Origin: Pseudomonadales bacterium
GTDB lineage: Bacteria > Pseudomonadota > Gammaproteobacteria > Pseudomonadales > Azotimanducaceae
DNA length: 36,050 nt
Reading direction: 5' to 3'
Assembly (NCBI GenBank): GCA_016779385.1
Contig: JADHNT010000015.1
Span: 1 to 36,050, forward strand
The translations under genes were made by a program, and so were the position numbers. How positions within the stretch are numbered: the first letter of the stretch is position 1; the number at the start of each line of letters is the position of its first letter. Below are positions 1 through 8,450 of the stretch, in pieces. The notes below the pieces were generated by a model. The model made no database searches. It saw nothing but the letters and a program-made list of their open reading frames with translations, and was not told the DNA's origin.

Positions 1-2100
1 GAGTACAACCTCGAACCCAACGTCAAAAATGGCCCCGGGGGCCTTCGGGATATCCAAATGCTCGGCTGGGTGGCCCGACACCACTACGGCACCAACGATT
101 TTGAACACTTAATTAGCCTCGGCTTCCTCACCGCCGACGAGCTTTTAGCGCTACTTCAGGGCCGGGACTTCCTCTGGAAAGTGCGCTGGGGCCTGCACAT
201 GCTGGCCAAGCGCGCTGAGGAGCAGCTCCGCTTCGACTACCAGCGGCAGCTCGCGACCCTTTTTGGCTACGAAGACAGCGGCGGCCAGCTCGCCGTAGAG
301 CGCTTCATGCACGACTACTACCTACACGTGCTCGCGCTCCGGGAGCTGAACGACCTCATCCTTCAGCATTTCGACGAAGCCATCGTTTCCCCGGCCGAGG
401 CGGAGCCCCCGGAAATCATCAACGAGGACTTCGAAGTTCAAGGCCATACGCTGGCCGCGCGCCGCGAGGACGTCTTCAAAGCGCGCCCCCGAGCTCTCCT
501 CGAGCTTTTTGTCATCCTCGCCAACCGGGACGACATCGACCGCGTCCGAGCCTCGACGATCCGCATGATCCGCCAGAACCTAGAGCTTATCGACGATGCC
601 TTCAGGGCGAACCCCGAGAACAGTGCCTGCTTCCTGGCCCTGCTTCGAAGCCCCCATCGCCTCGTCTCTCAGCTCACGCGCATGCGGCGCTACGGCGTGC
701 TCGGCCGCTACCTGCCGGAATTCGGACGCATCATCGGGCAGATGCAGCATGATCTCTTCCACATCTATACGGTGGACGCGCACACCATGCTGCTCCTGCG
801 GAACCTCCGGCGCTTTCTCTACGAGAGCGCTCGGGAGCGCTACCCCGTGGCCCACGAGTGCATGCGTCAAATCCCTAAACCGGAGCTTCTCTACATCGCC
901 GGGCTCTACCACGACATCGCAAAGGGGCGCGGCGGCGACCACTCCACCCTCGGCGCCGAGGACGTGGAGCAGTTCGCGCAGCGCCATGGTCTTGAGCCCG
1001 CGGACCGGGTTCTGATCAGCTGGCTCGTGCGCCAGCACCTGCTCATGTCCGACGTTGCGCAACGCAAGGACATCAGCGACCCTGAGGTACTTGCGGCCTT
1101 CGCCGAGGAGGTGAAGACGGAAGAGCGTCTCCGCTACCTTTACGCCCTCACGGTGGCAGACATCAATGCGACCAATCCGTCCCTCTGGAACAGCTGGCGC
1201 GCCACTCTCATGCGCCAGCTCTTCGAGGAAACTCGGCAGCTACTCGCGTCCCATGGGGCGGCGATCCCGGACCGAGAAGACTGGATCGCCAGCAGCCGGC
1301 AGGCGGCCCTCGACGCCCTGGCGGTCCGGGGCATCAAGGCGGAGTCCGTGGCGGCCTTCTTCAGCGAAACGGACGAGGACTACTTCCTGCGCCTTGAGGT
1401 CGAAGACATCGTGTGGCAGCTCGAGGCGGCGCTTAGCCATAACCTCGAAGCCGACGGCCCCCTGGTGCGCGTACGCGCCTACACCCAAGCCGGCGGTGCC
1501 CACGAAGGCGCAACCCAGGTCTTCATCTTCGCCCACGACCAGGCCAACCTGTTTGCCGCAACGGCGGCCATCCTCGATCAGCAGGACCTCTCGGTCCATG
1601 AAGCTCGGGTGCACACCACAGGCAGCGCGGAGTGCTTCAATAGCTTTATGGTACTGACGGACGCGGGCACACCCCTCACCAACGAGGGGGCACAGCGCCA
1701 CCTAGAAGCGACCCTTCGGAAAGTCCTCGCTGAACCCAACGCCTTTCCCGACGTAGTACGCCGGCGCATTCCCCGAGCCCTCCGGGCTTTTCAGACCCCC
1801 ACGGAGGTCTACGTGGAGAACGATCCACGCACCCCGGTGACGGATTTGCGCGTGGTGGCCAACGATCGTCCGGGGCTCCTCGCCCGCCTTGGGCTTATCT
1901 TCCTGGAAGAAGGCATCTCGCTTCAGGGCGCCAAGATCGCAACCCTCGGGGAGCGCATTGACGACGTCTTTTACATCACCGGGGAAGACCGGGAGCCCAT
2001 AACCGATCCCGCTACCCTAGCCCGGCTTCAGGACACCATCCGCCAACGCTTGGATGAGGCCTTCGACCAATCGCCGGGGCAGCGCCCCCCCCACCGCTAG
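1..2100 (+). CDS. glnD: Bifunctional uridylyltransferase/uridylyl-removing enzyme GlnD, 3' part
   Basis: GlnD uridylylates PII proteins when glutamine is low and deuridylylates them when it is high, so it is the cytoplasmic nitrogen sensor. The reading frame is open from base 1, starting EYNLEPNVKNGPGGLRDIQ, the conserved end of the nucleotidyltransferase region, so the gene starts upstream of the window. About 699 residues are visible of a family usually near 890. The HD hydrolase motif (LYHDIAKGRGGDHS) lies around bases 903-944. Two ACT domains that bind glutamine follow, near 1450-1770 and 1837-2060. The second contains the typical NDRPGLLARLG segment. The stop codon overlaps the TAGGAG ribosome binding site of dapD, so the two are probably co-transcribed. 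The transferase active site is outside the window and cannot be checked. Confidence 0.97.
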   Translation, partial: EYNLEPNVKNGPGGLRDIQMLGWVARHHYGTNDFEHLISLGFLTADELLALLQGRDFLWKVRWGLHMLAKRAEEQLRFDYQRQLATLFGYEDSGGQLAVERFMHDYYLHVLALRELNDLILQHFDEAIVSPAEAEPPEIINEDFEVQGHTLAARREDVFKARPRALLELFVILANRDDIDRVRASTIRMIRQNLELIDDAFRANPENSACFLALLRSPHRLVSQLTRMRRYGVLGRYLPEFGRIIGQMQHDLFHIYTVDAHTMLLLRNLRRFLYESARERYPVAHECMRQIPKPELLYIAGLYHDIAKGRGGDHSTLGAEDVEQFAQRHGLEPADRVLISWLVRQHLLMSDVAQRKDISDPEVLAAFAEEVKTEERLRYLYALTVADINATNPSLWNSWRATLMRQLFEETRQLLASHGAAIPDREDWIASSRQAALDALAVRGIKAESVAAFFSETDEDYFLRLEVEDIVWQLEAALSHNLEADGPLVRVRAYTQAGGAHEGATQVFIFAHDQANLFAATAAILDQQDLSVHEARVHTTGSAECFNSFMVLTDAGTPLTNEGAQRHLEATLRKVLAEPNAFPDVVRRRIPRALRAFQTPTEVYVENDPRTPVTDLRVVANDRPGLLARLGLIFLEEGISLQGAKIATLGERIDDVFYITGEDREPITDPATLARLQDTIRQRLDEAFDQSPGQRPPHR

Positions 2101-2108
2101 GAGTCACC

Positions 2109-3128
2109 ATGTTTTCCGTAGCCCTCGGTCTTGCTCAACAGGACGCCCAGGGATCCGTCCTGGCCGTCTATTACCCGCAGCCGATCCTGACGCCCGACAC
2201 CGGGCTCCTGGCTGGCCTACGGGCCGCAGCGCTAGACACCGCTGGGGTACATCGGATGTCGCCGCTGGATCTCCAGCGCCTGCGTCAGGGCTGGCTCGAG
2301 GCCGGAGAAACGGCCCAGGCAGCCCTCGCGGCCACGCTGCTGAAGGCCCAGGGCCCGGTACTACTCACCTGCCTAGGGGAAGACGGCCCCATCGCGGAGA
2401 CTGCCGAGGCCTACCTCAAGCTTCACCTCCTGAGTCACCGTCTGTGCTTGCCCAACAGCCTGAACCTCGACGGCATCTTCGCGGCCTTGCCCACCGTGGC
2501 CTGGACCAGCGAAGGGGCCCTGGCGCTGGAAGAGCTCGAAGCGCGGCAGCTCAACGCGCGGCTTTTAGGCCGCACCCTGAAGGTCTTTGCCGTGGACAAA
2601 TTCCCCACCATGACCGACTTCGTCGTGCCCTCAGGGGTACGCATAGGCGATGGCAGCCGCATTCGCCTGGGCGCCTACCTTGGGGAGGGCACTACGGTCA
2701 TGCATGAGGGCTTCATCAACTTCAACGCCGGCACCCTGGCCAGCGGGATGATCGAAGGACGGATTTCCCAGGGCGTGGTGGTCGGCGAGGGCTCGGACCT
2801 CGGCGGCTCCGCCAGCACCGCGGGGACTTTATCGGGGGGTGGGACCACCCGCATTTCTATTGGGGAATCGTGCCTGATTAGCGCTAACGCAGGCACGGGC
2901 ATTCCCCTCGGGGATCGCTGCACCATCGAGGCCGGCCTCTACATCACCCCCGGCACCCGGGTGACTCTCCGTGATGAAGAGGGCGCGGTGGTTCGGGTCT
3001 GCAAGGCGCGAGAGCTTGCCGGCGGGAGCGACATGCTCTTTCTCCGCCATAGCGAAACCGGCGCTGTAGAATGCCGCAGCAATCGCCAAGCCATCGCCCT
3101 AAACCCCATGCTTCATCAGGGCGCCTAG
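2109..3128 (+). CDS. dapD: 2,3,4,5-tetrahydropyridine-2,6-dicarboxylate N-succinyltransferase
   Basis: DapD transfers succinyl from succinyl-CoA to tetrahydrodipicolinate in the succinylase route to meso-diaminopimelate and lysine. At 339 residues it belongs to the long form known from Pseudomonas rather than the 274-residue enterobacterial form. The extra N-terminal domain fills about residues 1-165. The left-handed beta-helix starts near VPSGVRIGDGSRIRLGAYLG and continues through the conserved runs GEGSDLGGSAST and SANAGTGIPLGDRC. The ATG at 2109 follows a TAGGAG site that overlaps the glnD stop codon. dapE follows after 3 bases, so glnD-dapD-dapE reads as one operon. dapC, often found near here, is absent. 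Confidence 0.97.
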   Translation: MFSVALGLAQQDAQGSVLAVYYPQPILTPDTGLLAGLRAAALDTAGVHRMSPLDLQRLRQGWLEAGETAQAALAATLLKAQGPVLLTCLGEDGPIAETAEAYLKLHLLSHRLCLPNSLNLDGIFAALPTVAWTSEGALALEELEARQLNARLLGRTLKVFAVDKFPTMTDFVVPSGVRIGDGSRIRLGAYLGEGTTVMHEGFINFNAGTLASGMIEGRISQGVVVGEGSDLGGSASTAGTLSGGGTTRISIGESCLISANAGTGIPLGDRCTIEAGLYITPGTRVTLRDEEGAVVRVCKARELAGGSDMLFLRHSETGAVECRSNRQAIALNPMLHQGA

Positions 3129-3131
3129 GCC

Positions 3132-4265
3132 ATGGAACCCACCCTAGCCCTCACCCAGGCCCTCATCCGCCGCCCCTCCGTAACCCCGGAGGACGCAGGG
3201 TGCCTCACCCTGATCGCCGAGCGCCTCGAGGCACTGGGCTTTCACTGCGAACGCATGGACGAAGGGGGAGTCTCCAATCTCTGGGCGGTCTGGGGCACGG
3301 AGGGCCCGACCCTGGCCTTTGCGGGCCACACTGACGTGGTGCCGCCCGGGCCGGAGGCGGCCTGGACCCATCCGCCCTTCGAAGGCCACTTTGACGGGGA
3401 GTGGCTATGGGGCCGGGGGGCAGCGGACATGAAGGGCAGCCTCGCCGCCATGGTCTGCGCCGCCGAACGCCTCTGCCAGCACCCTCGGTCCGGTCGGCTG
3501 GCCTTTCTGCTCACAAGCGATGAAGAAGGACCCGCACAGTTCGGGACCCGGCACGTGGCCGATGTGCTCGAAGCACGGGGCGAGCTGCCCCAGTGGGTTG
3601 TGGTGGGGGAGCCCTCGAGCGCAGAAAAGCTTGGCGACGTCATTCGCGTGGGCCGCCGCGGTTCCCTGGGTGGCCACCTTGAGGTGCGGGGCGTGCAAGG
3701 CCACGTGGCCTATCCGGAAAAGGCGCGAAATCCTATTCACGAAGCCCTCGCGCCCCTTGCCGCCGTGGTGTCGCAACACTGGGATGACGGCTACGGCCCC
3801 TTTCCTCCCACCACTTTTCAAATCTCCAATGTGAACGCGGGGACCGGCGCCACCAACGTAATCCCCGGCTCCCTGACCGCCGACGTAAACTTCCGCTTCA
3901 ACCCCGGGCAAACGCCGCAAGGGCTCCAAGCTCGCGTCGAGGCATGCTTAACGGAAGCGAATTGCGACTACACGCTCACCTGGGCCCTCTCGGGCCCGCC
4001 CTTCTTCACCGATGGCGGCCCCTTGATCGAAGCGACGGAGCAGGCCCTCGCGCAGGTCGTGGGATACGGGCCCGAGCGATCCACTGGTGGCGGCACGTCC
4101 GACGGTCGCTTTCTTGCCCCGCGGGGCATGGAGGTGGTGGAGCTGGGACCGGTGAATGCGACGATCCATAAAATCGACGAGCGGGTCATCGCCGCGGACC
4201 TGCCGCGCTTGCGTGACGTCTACGAGGCCCTAGGGGAGCACCTCCTGCCCCGGCTGCCGTCATAA
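3132..4265 (+). CDS. dapE: Succinyl-diaminopimelate desuccinylase
   Basis: DapE is a dinuclear zinc hydrolase that removes succinate from N-succinyl-LL-diaminopimelate, two steps after DapD. The 377-residue length is normal. Metal and catalytic motifs of the M20 peptidase family are visible: GHTDVV (His66, Asp68), WGRGAADMKG with Asp99, SDEEGPA with the catalytic Glu131 and metal-binding Glu132, VVGEPSS, and the C-terminal NATIHKIDE carrying the last metal-binding His. The dimerisation (lid) domain lies between about residues 180 and 290. The ATG is 3 bases after the dapD stop, so translation is probably coupled. The TAA stop is followed by 51 bases before the next gene. Confidence 0.97.
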   Translation: MEPTLALTQALIRRPSVTPEDAGCLTLIAERLEALGFHCERMDEGGVSNLWAVWGTEGPTLAFAGHTDVVPPGPEAAWTHPPFEGHFDGEWLWGRGAADMKGSLAAMVCAAERLCQHPRSGRLAFLLTSDEEGPAQFGTRHVADVLEARGELPQWVVVGEPSSAEKLGDVIRVGRRGSLGGHLEVRGVQGHVAYPEKARNPIHEALAPLAAVVSQHWDDGYGPFPPTTFQISNVNAGTGATNVIPGSLTADVNFRFNPGQTPQGLQARVEACLTEANCDYTLTWALSGPPFFTDGGPLIEATEQALAQVVGYGPERSTGGGTSDGRFLAPRGMEVVELGPVNATIHKIDERVIAADLPRLRDVYEALGEHLLPRLPS

Positions 4266-4316
4266 AAATGTGACCCGCCGCGCGCACAGTGCGGCCTGCG
4301 CTTGAAGAGAACCGCC

Positions 4317-4691
4317 ATGCCCGAACTGCCGGACCTCGAAGTCTATTTCCAGGATATCGAAGACGATGCTCTACAGGGGTGGCTGGGCGAGGCCCTGGGC
4401 GGCGCCCTCGCCCCTGCACCTCGGGGCACGGGTTGGGCAGCGCAGCACGGGGACCTCACCCTGCGCGTCACTGCCCGAGCCCTCGGCGCCTGGCATGCCC
4501 TCGGGCTCGAGCCCGCGGCCCTCACCCCCTGGAGCGCGGACCAGGCCCTCGGAGAAGCCCTGGCCGCCGCCTTTCCCAAGGCGAAGCTCCGCTGTGCCGC
4601 CGAACCCTGGGCCGAAGGGGAAGCCTTAGAAGCCGATCGATTCTTCGAATGGCAGGGGCAGGCGTGGCGAGAAATCCCATGGAAAGGATAA
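4317..4691 (+). CDS. Unrecognised 124-residue protein between dapE and gspN
   Basis: I do not recognise this gene. The chosen ATG at 4317 follows a GAAGAGA ribosome binding site; a TTG at 4302 in the same frame is less likely. Codon third positions are mostly G or C, as in its neighbours, which supports real coding. The last 13 bases overlap gspN. The protein is soluble-looking, acidic and rich in Ala, Leu and Trp, with no signal peptide or membrane segment. Its first residues (MPELPDLEVY) resemble the catalytic N-terminus of Fpg/Nei DNA glycosylases, where Pro2 and Glu3 are catalytic. The helix-two-turn-helix and zinc finger of that family are absent, so glycosylase activity cannot be claimed. 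The overlap with gspN suggests co-expression with the secretion genes. Confidence 0.7.
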   Translation: MPELPDLEVYFQDIEDDALQGWLGEALGGALAPAPRGTGWAAQHGDLTLRVTARALGAWHALGLEPAALTPWSADQALGEALAAAFPKAKLRCAAEPWAEGEALEADRFFEWQGQAWREIPWKG

Positions 4692-5410
4692 GGCCCTGGC
4701 TTAGCGGCGCCTCCTGGGTGATCGGCGCCTTCCTCCTCACCTTGATGCTTCGAGCCCCCGCTGCGTGGCTGCCCCTTCCGAGCGAAGGCCCCTTAAGCTT
4801 TAGCGGAACCGCGGGCCACCTGCTACACGGAGAAAGCCAGCTTGCCTATCGAGGCCAAGAGCTCGGAATGCTGCGTTGGACCGTGGGCCTCCCTACCAGC
4901 CTGGACGGCGTCCCGGTGACCCTCAGCCTCCAGGGGCCCGCCCTCCAGGGCACGGCCCAGGCCGAGCTTGCCCCCACCGCATGGCGCGCAACGGTGCAAC
5001 GCCTAATTCTCGATAGCCGCGCCCTCAAGGACGCCCTCGCCCCCTACGCGATCGCGCCGGAGGGCACGCTCCAGGGCCGTAACCTCACGCTGTCCGGCCG
5101 CGGTAACCAGCTCGAAAGCGCGTCCGGCGCCCTTCGCTGGACCGGCGGCCTCGTGCGCTATCGCCTTGGCGGCAATAGCTATGCGCCCACCTTTCCGCCC
5201 CTCAGCGCGGAGCTGACGCCGAGGGCTGGAGGGCAGCTGGAAGCCAAGGTGTCCGCCCCCAGCGGCCCCGTGCTGTCCCTCGTGCTCCGCCCCGGCGGCT
5301 GGGTTGATCTGGCGGTCCGACGACGTTTGCTTCGCCTGGCCGATTTCCCTGCGCCAGAGGGCATGGGTGATGACACGGTTCTTCTTGAGCTGTCGGAGCG
5401 CGTGTTATGA
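4679..5410 (+). CDS. gspN: Type II secretion system protein GspN
   Basis: GspN is a small accessory inner-membrane component of some type II secretion systems, of unclear role. The protein is 243 residues. Residues about 10-30 (SWVIGAFLLTLMLRAPAAWL) form one membrane anchor. The rest is a periplasmic domain with GspN-like features: GTAGHLLHGES, the LRWTVGLPTSL segment, repeated LSLQGPAL/LTLSGRG-type strands and a conserved LVRYRLGG stretch. A longer frame opening at 4289 exists, but its upstream part is a shadow of the preceding gene. The ATG at 4679 gives a clean membrane-anchored N-terminus. It overlaps the unknown gene by 13 bases and precedes gspC by 60 bases, which agrees with the N-C-D gene grouping of other gammaproteobacteria. 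Confidence 0.85.
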   Translation: MERIRPWLSGASWVIGAFLLTLMLRAPAAWLPLPSEGPLSFSGTAGHLLHGESQLAYRGQELGMLRWTVGLPTSLDGVPVTLSLQGPALQGTAQAELAPTAWRATVQRLILDSRALKDALAPYAIAPEGTLQGRNLTLSGRGNQLESASGALRWTGGLVRYRLGGNSYAPTFPPLSAELTPRAGGQLEAKVSAPSGPVLSLVLRPGGWVDLAVRRRLLRLADFPAPEGMGDDTVLLELSERVL

Positions 5411-5428
5411 CGCCCCGCGCTAGGACGC

Positions 5429-5437
5429 TGGTACACT
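5429..5437 (+). promoter_or_regulatory. Possible extended -10 promoter of gspC
   Basis: The sequence TGGTACACT contains the hexamer TACACT preceded by TG and one base, the form of an extended -10 element. No good -35 hexamer is present 16-18 bases upstream. It lies 34 bases before the gspC start in the gspN-gspC gap. The same TGNTACACT pattern occurs before plsB. This is a pattern match only. Confidence 0.4.
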
Positions 5438-5470
5438 TTGAGGCACTCATTGATGGCTCCGGAGGCCACC

Positions 5471-6430
5471 ATGACTGCTAACGGATCCAACCGAGGAGCC
5501 AGGGTGCTCAGCCTCGCGCTGCTGGTAGCGCTTGGGGCCTATCTCGCGGATCGGGTCATGCTGTTCACCACCCCGCCTCCGGCCGTGCCTGGAGCCAGGG
5601 TCACCCCGGCGACGGCGCCAGCTTACGACCGGCAGCGGCTACTGCAGGCGGCGCTCTTCGGCACTGCCGCCGGGCCATCCGCTGCAGGACCCGTGGCGAA
5701 TGCGCCGGAAACCCGCCTCGCCCTCACGCTTCACGGACTCTTCAGCGGCAACAGCGAATCCAGCGCCCTGATCTCCGCCGCCGGCGGGCAGCCGCGACGC
5801 TACCTCGAAGGCGCCTCCCTGCCCGGGGGGGCGGTGCTCGCCGAGGTACAGAAAGATCAGGTGCTGCTGCGACGCCAGGGCCAACTGGAGGCGCTCCGTT
5901 TTCCGAAGGGCGCCGCCGCCGCAGGCTTCCGCGCCCAGGGTGCGGGCAGCGCCGCCGACAGCGCGGCCCTGTCTGCCCTCCCTTCAACCCTGGCCGGGGT
6001 CCAGGATACGCGCCAACGCCAGAGCGCTAGCGTAGGCTCGTCCTCATCCCGCCCACGCAGCGCGAGCGACCTCGCGCGTCGCCCCACAAGCGCGCCCGGC
6101 GCCGGCAGCGCCAACGTCTTCTCGCCCCGTTCCTCCTTGCGCGCTTTCCAGGGCGCCCTCGCGGAACAGGGGGACGCTGCCCTTGCGAGCTACGGCCTCG
6201 CCCCCGCCAGCGGCGGCGGCCTGGAAATCAATAACCAGGTGCCCGCCGCAGCCCTGGCCCAGGTAGGTCTGCGCCCCGGGGATCGAATCCTGTCGGTTAA
6301 CGGCCAGGGCGTGGACGGCCTGGCGCAAAATCCCCAACAAATTGATGCAGTGCTGGCCTCGGGCAGCGCGCGCCTCGAAATTCAACGCGGCCAGCGAACC
6401 TTCTTCGTCACCGCCCCCATTCCTGAGTGA
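5471..6430 (+). CDS. gspC: Type II secretion system protein GspC
   Basis: GspC is the inner-membrane clamp protein that links the inner-membrane platform of the type II secretion system to the GspD secretin. The start is the ATG at 5471, because GGAGG lies 5 bases upstream; a TTG at 5438 and an ATG at 5453 in frame are weaker. The 319-residue product has a single membrane anchor near residues 10-32 (LSLALLVALGAYLADRVML). The homology-region domain lies at about 75-150 (LALTLHGLFSGN..., RYLEGASLPGGAVL). A Ser/Arg/Ala-rich linker follows, then a C-terminal PDZ domain from about 235 (VGLRPGDRILSVNGQGV). It is followed 7 bases later by gspD. The short cytoplasmic tail and a PDZ rather than coiled-coil end fit the usual GspC type. 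Confidence 0.93.
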   Translation: MTANGSNRGARVLSLALLVALGAYLADRVMLFTTPPPAVPGARVTPATAPAYDRQRLLQAALFGTAAGPSAAGPVANAPETRLALTLHGLFSGNSESSALISAAGGQPRRYLEGASLPGGAVLAEVQKDQVLLRRQGQLEALRFPKGAAAAGFRAQGAGSAADSAALSALPSTLAGVQDTRQRQSASVGSSSSRPRSASDLARRPTSAPGAGSANVFSPRSSLRAFQGALAEQGDAALASYGLAPASGGGLEINNQVPAAALAQVGLRPGDRILSVNGQGVDGLAQNPQQIDAVLASGSARLEIQRGQRTFFVTAPIPE

Positions 6431-6437
6431 GCCGCCC

Positions 6438-8390
6438 ATGTCGAATCCTCTCCTGATGCTGCGTCGCCTTCTCGCCCGGAACGGTCGGCGCGTGCTTGCC
6501 ACGGCGATGCTCCTGACCCTTGCCCTTGGGGCCCAGGGGGAAACGGGCAGCTGGCAGATCAATCTCAAGGACGCCGAGCTTGACGCCTTTATTTCTGAAG
6601 TCGCCCGCATCACGGGTAAGAACTTTGTTATCGATCCGAGGGTGCAGGGGCGCATCACCATCGTGTCGTCCACGGCGCTCGATGAGGACGGCGTCTATGA
6701 ACTCTTCCAATCGGTCCTTCGTGTGCACGGCTTCGCCGCCATCCCCGCCGGCGGAGTGATCAAAATCGTGCAGCAAACGCTGGCTAAGCAGTCCAGCGCG
6801 CCCCTGGATTTCACGGAAGGCGCCAATGGCGAAGCTATCGTCACCCGGGTCATCAAGGCCGAAAACGTCCCTTCGAACGACTTGGTCAAGATTCTTCGCC
6901 CCCTCATTCCCCAATACGGCCACGTCGCCTCCGTCGATAAGCCCAACGTGATCATTCTTTCGGACCATGCGGAAAACATCGCGCGCATGGAGAAAATCAT
7001 CCAGGAAATCGATGTCGCCAATGACGAACAGGTCGTGGTGGTGCCGCTGAAGGAGGCCTACGTCGACACCATGGTGGCTCTGCTCGCCGAGCTTGCTCCG
7101 GACGCCCTCGGGGAGTCGGGAAATAACCCCCAGGCGGTGCAGGTGGTGGCGAACGCCCGAAACAATTCCCTTGTGCTTCGTGGCCAGGCCGAACCCCTGA
7201 CGCGGCTTCAGCGCCTCATTGAACAGCTCGACCAGCCCGCCACTCGGCAAGGCTCTACGCGCGTCTTCCGCTTAAGCCATGCCGATGCGGAGGAGGTGGC
7301 GGGACTTCTTCAGGGAATCGTCACTGGAAAGGATGGGGATAAGAGCGGCGCCGCTGCCACGACCATCGCCGCAGACCCGTCCCTCAATGCGGTGGTGGTG
7401 CGAAGCGACCCCTCAACCCTCGCCGAAGTGTCGGAGCTTCTCAGAAGCCTCGACGTCCGCCGCACCCAGGTACTGATCGAAGCGGCCATCGTGGAGGTCG
7501 CGGTCCAGGACCGCCGAGATCTAGGTGTCGATTTGGCGGTCATTGACAGGGACGGCGACTCCGCACCCCTCGCAGTTAGCCCTCTCGCTGGAGCTCTCCA
7601 AGCCCTCCTTGGGAACACCATTGGCGACGGTAGCATCGAAAGCACCGAGGACCTTAATCTCCTTGGTGCCGGCGCCAGCCTCACCAGCCCCTCCGTAGCC
7701 GTGGCTAAGCTGTCCAATGGCGTTTCCTTCGGGGCGATTCTTCAAGCCTTGAACAGCAACAGCGACTCGGACCTGCTGTCCACGCCGAGCATCCTCACCC
7801 TCGATAACGAGGAAGCCTCCATCGTGGTGGGGCAAAACGTCCCCTTCCGAACCGGGTCCTTCACGACGAACCAGAGCGGCGCGAATAACCCCTTCACCAC
7901 GATTCAGCGGGAAGACGTTGGCATTACCCTTCGCGTAATCCCCCATATCCACGAAGGGGATTCGGTGCGTCTGGAGGTGGAGCAGGTGGTTTCCTCCGTA
8001 GTCAATGCTGGAACCATTGGCGAAGGGGGCTTTTCAGACATTGTCACGAACAAGCGCACCATCAATACGGTCATTCTGGCGGAGGACGCTCAGACCATAG
8101 TATTGGGCGGCCTTATCCAGGACGACACCCAAGAGTCGGTCCAGCGCGTTCCCCTTCTCTCTGCCATTCCCGTGGCCGGGAAGCTCTTTCAAAACACTAG
8201 CCGGGAGCGGATCAAGCGCAATCTTCTAGTCTTCCTTCGCCCGACCATTCTTCGAGAGACGGGAGAGGTGGAAGCGATCACGACCCGTAAGGCCAATGGC
8301 ATTTGGCGCGTGTCGCCCCAGCGCGAGAAAGAGGGCGCGCCCCGGACCATCGACGGCTACTACGAGGGCCGGGATCCGACAAGCCCCTGA
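6438..8390 (+). CDS. gspD: Type II secretion system secretin GspD
   Basis: GspD forms the outer-membrane pore through which folded exoproteins leave the cell. I start at the ATG at 6438 (MSNPLLMLRR), which gives a classical signal peptide ending near residue 35 (ALGAQG). A frame opening at 6342 runs back into gspC and is not used. The 650-residue protein shows the N0 domain (about 38-107), three N1-N3 ring repeats (about 130-345, with LVKILRPLIPQ and VVVPLKEAYVDTM) and the secretin core (about 355-600). The core contains TPSILTLDNEEASIVVGQNVPF and the family signature VPLLSAIPVAGKLFQ followed by LLVFLRPTIL. The C-terminus is short. No gspE or later gsp genes follow; plsB does. Confidence 0.96.
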   Translation: MSNPLLMLRRLLARNGRRVLATAMLLTLALGAQGETGSWQINLKDAELDAFISEVARITGKNFVIDPRVQGRITIVSSTALDEDGVYELFQSVLRVHGFAAIPAGGVIKIVQQTLAKQSSAPLDFTEGANGEAIVTRVIKAENVPSNDLVKILRPLIPQYGHVASVDKPNVIILSDHAENIARMEKIIQEIDVANDEQVVVVPLKEAYVDTMVALLAELAPDALGESGNNPQAVQVVANARNNSLVLRGQAEPLTRLQRLIEQLDQPATRQGSTRVFRLSHADAEEVAGLLQGIVTGKDGDKSGAAATTIAADPSLNAVVVRSDPSTLAEVSELLRSLDVRRTQVLIEAAIVEVAVQDRRDLGVDLAVIDRDGDSAPLAVSPLAGALQALLGNTIGDGSIESTEDLNLLGAGASLTSPSVAVAKLSNGVSFGAILQALNSNSDSDLLSTPSILTLDNEEASIVVGQNVPFRTGSFTTNQSGANNPFTTIQREDVGITLRVIPHIHEGDSVRLEVEQVVSSVVNAGTIGEGGFSDIVTNKRTINTVILAEDAQTIVLGGLIQDDTQESVQRVPLLSAIPVAGKLFQNTSRERIKRNLLVFLRPTILRETGEVEAITTRKANGIWRVSPQREKEGAPRTIDGYYEGRDPTSP

Positions 8391-8393
8391 CGC

Positions 8394-8419
8394 TTTTTTT
8401 TCGATGCACTTGCTACACT
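8394..8419 (+). promoter_or_regulatory. T-run after gspD and possible extended -10 promoter of plsB
   Basis: Just after the gspD stop lies an uninterrupted run of eight T (8394-8401). A weak GGGC/GCCC pairing lies upstream inside the gspD end, so a poor terminator is possible but not convincing. The sequence TGCTACACT at 8411-8419 is an extended -10 match (TG, one base, TACACT) 32 bases before the plsB start. No -35 hexamer is evident. Confidence 0.4.
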
Positions 8420-8450
8420 GAAGCCCTTAACGTGGGGAAGGGGGCTCGCC

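Noticed and set aside
4289-4678. Upstream extension of the gspN frame
   Set aside because: Arg/Pro/Gly-rich shadow of the unknown gene; the ATG at 4679 gives a proper membrane-anchored GspN.
6408-7250. A 280-codon - strand frame opposite gspD
   Set aside because: gspD on the + strand is certain; the antisense product is His/Arg-rich without recognisable domains, as expected in GC-rich shadow frames.
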